A DNA stretch of 13,905 nt from JBBREP01 sp036501845 (lineage in GTDB: Bacteria > Actinomycetota > Acidimicrobiia > IMCC26256 > PALSA-610). Position 1 is the first letter of the stretch, and each line of letters starts with the position of its first letter. Shown here one piece after another: positions 12,842 through 13,905 of the stretch. A program made the position numbers and the translations under genes. The notes under the pieces were generated by a model, which had not been told where the DNA came from, ran no database searches, and worked only from the letters and a program-made list of their open reading frames with translations. The DNA lies in assembly GCA_036501845.1 (NCBI GenBank), contig DASXZO010000047.1, forward strand, positions 1-13,905. Direction: 5' to 3'.

Positions 12842-13864
12842 GTGCTGCGTGCTGTCGTGTCTCCCGACAAGTTCCGAGGTTCGCTCGACGCGATGGCCGC
12901 GGCCGCGGCCATCGCGACCGGACTCACGCGGGGCGGTTACGACGAGGTCGCGCAGGTTCCGATGGCCGACGGCGGTGATGGCACGCTCCAGGTGCTCGCC
13001 GCGGTGCTCGGCGGGTCGTGGCGGAGCGTGACGGTCGACGGGCCGCTCGGCCGGCCGGTCGACGCCGGCTGGCTGATGCTGCCGGGCGGCACGGCGGCGA
13101 TCGAGATGGCCCGGGCCAGCGGGCTCGCGCTGGTGGCGGGACACAACGATCCGTTACGCGCGTCGACGCGTGGCACCGGCCAGCTCATCGACGCGGCCCG
13201 CACTGCCGGATGCCGCCAACTCGTGGTGGCGGTCGGGGGGAGTGCCACGACCGACGGCGGTCTGGCCGCGATCGAGGCGTTGCACTGGTCGCTCGGCGGC
13301 GTCGACACCACGGTCGCGTGCGACGTGCAGACGCGCTTTGTGGACGCCGCTGATGTGTACGGCCCGCAGAAGGGCGCAAGCCCCGCGCAGGTGGGCCTGC
13401 TCCGGCGCCGGCTCGAGATGCTCGCCGATCAGTACGAGGCGCGCACCGGCGTGGACGTGCGCGTGATCGACGGCGCCGGCGCGGCGGGTGGGCTCGCGGG
13501 TGGCCTCGCCGCGCTCGGTGCTCGCATCGAACCGGGATTCGACGTGGTGGCCAACGCGGTGGGCCTCGACGATCAACTCGAAGGCTGCGACCTCGTCGTG
13601 ACCGGCGAGGGCCGCCTCGACGCGCCGAGTCTCGAGGGCAAGGTGGTGGGCGGTGTGCTCGACGCGGCGGCTGCCGCCGGAGTGGAATACCGCGTGGTGA
13701 TCTGTGGCGTCGCCGATCGCGAGACGCGCGAGCAACTGGAAGCCGACGGCGTGCGCGTGCTCACACTCGTCGACCGAGCGTGGGACCGCGACGACGCGTA
13801 TACGCGCGCCGCGTTGCTCTGCGAAGAAGCCGCGCTCGAAGCCGCCCGCGCGATCACGACCTGA
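12842..13864 (+). CDS. Glycerate kinase (GlxK/GarK family)
   Basis: The enzyme phosphorylates D-glycerate, feeding glyoxylate or serine-derived carbon into glycolysis; members of this family usually form 2-phosphoglycerate. The protein has 340 residues, shorter than the usual 370-380. Motifs visible are SPDKFRGSLDA (7-17), PMADGGDGT (40-48), AVGGSATTDGG (130-140), ACDV (159-162), YGPQKGA (173-179), GAGAAGGLAGG (211-221) and DLVVTGEGRLD (250-260). The segment between TDGG and ACDV is about 25 residues shorter than in typical members, and the usual NPL(x)G motif after ACDV is not kept (QTRFVDAAD). The GTG start is set by the -10 box and by the family N-terminus. No glyoxylate-pathway partner gene is present, and 41 bases of non-coding sequence follow to the window end. 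Confidence 0.93.
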   Translation: MLRAVVSPDKFRGSLDAMAAAAAIATGLTRGGYDEVAQVPMADGGDGTLQVLAAVLGGSWRSVTVDGPLGRPVDAGWLMLPGGTAAIEMARASGLALVAGHNDPLRASTRGTGQLIDAARTAGCRQLVVAVGGSATTDGGLAAIEALHWSLGGVDTTVACDVQTRFVDAADVYGPQKGASPAQVGLLRRRLEMLADQYEARTGVDVRVIDGAGAAGGLAGGLAALGARIEPGFDVVANAVGLDDQLEGCDLVVTGEGRLDAPSLEGKVVGGVLDAAAAAGVEYRVVICGVADRETREQLEADGVRVLTLVDRAWDRDDAYTRAALLCEEAALEAARAITT

Positions 13865-13905
13865 TCTCGCGCCGAACGCGCCGAACTCAGGGGCGTCGTA
13901 AAGCG

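Overview
The window is chromosomal DNA from a high-GC Gram-positive bacterium, most likely an actinobacterium of the Acidimicrobiia type. This is inferred from GC content, the DUF3263 + LytR_C gene pair, the radA-disA and ispD-ispF-cysS-rlmB blocks, frequent GTG/TTG starts, and leaderless-looking promoters in which a TAnnnT box sits 6-10 bases before the start codon. No sequence search was possible, so the taxon is an inference.

Left part (1-1715, minus strand): a partial gene, probably an anti-sigma factor, is coupled by an ATGA overlap to an ECF-type RNA polymerase sigma factor. Next comes a small membrane protein, coupled to an upstream HAD-family phosphatase. The HAD gene has a start problem: its catalytic DxDxT motif lies upstream of the first in-frame ATG.

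Centre (1753-5173, plus strand): radA (DNA repair/recombination ATPase) and disA (c-di-AMP synthase and DNA-integrity sensor), two proteins known to interact, are followed by a dienelactone-hydrolase-family enzyme. Then comes a Fic-domain AMPylase-type protein (5281-6456) of visibly lower GC, preceded by a 45% GC leader carrying a perfect 8-bp inverted repeat. It converges on a Crp/Fnr-family regulator (6461-7126, minus).

Right part (7264-13864): the housekeeping run ispD-ispF-cysS-rlmB, tRNA-Thr(TGT), a DUF3263 protein and a LytR_C membrane-anchored protein, all on the plus strand. The last gene overlaps tail-to-tail with an M20-family amidohydrolase on the minus strand. The amidohydrolase and a glycerate kinase then diverge from a 37-bp gap holding two opposed -10 boxes.

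In Mycobacterium tuberculosis, radA-disA and carD-ispD-ispF-cysS-rlmB also lie together (Rv3585-Rv3586 and Rv3583c-Rv3579c). Here the dlh-fic-crp stretch occupies the junction, and no carD is present beside ispD. Apart from that accessory stretch the window is mainly housekeeping. I see no CRISPR array, insertion sequence, phage gene or clearly new multigene system. There is no stretch over 300 bases without a gene.
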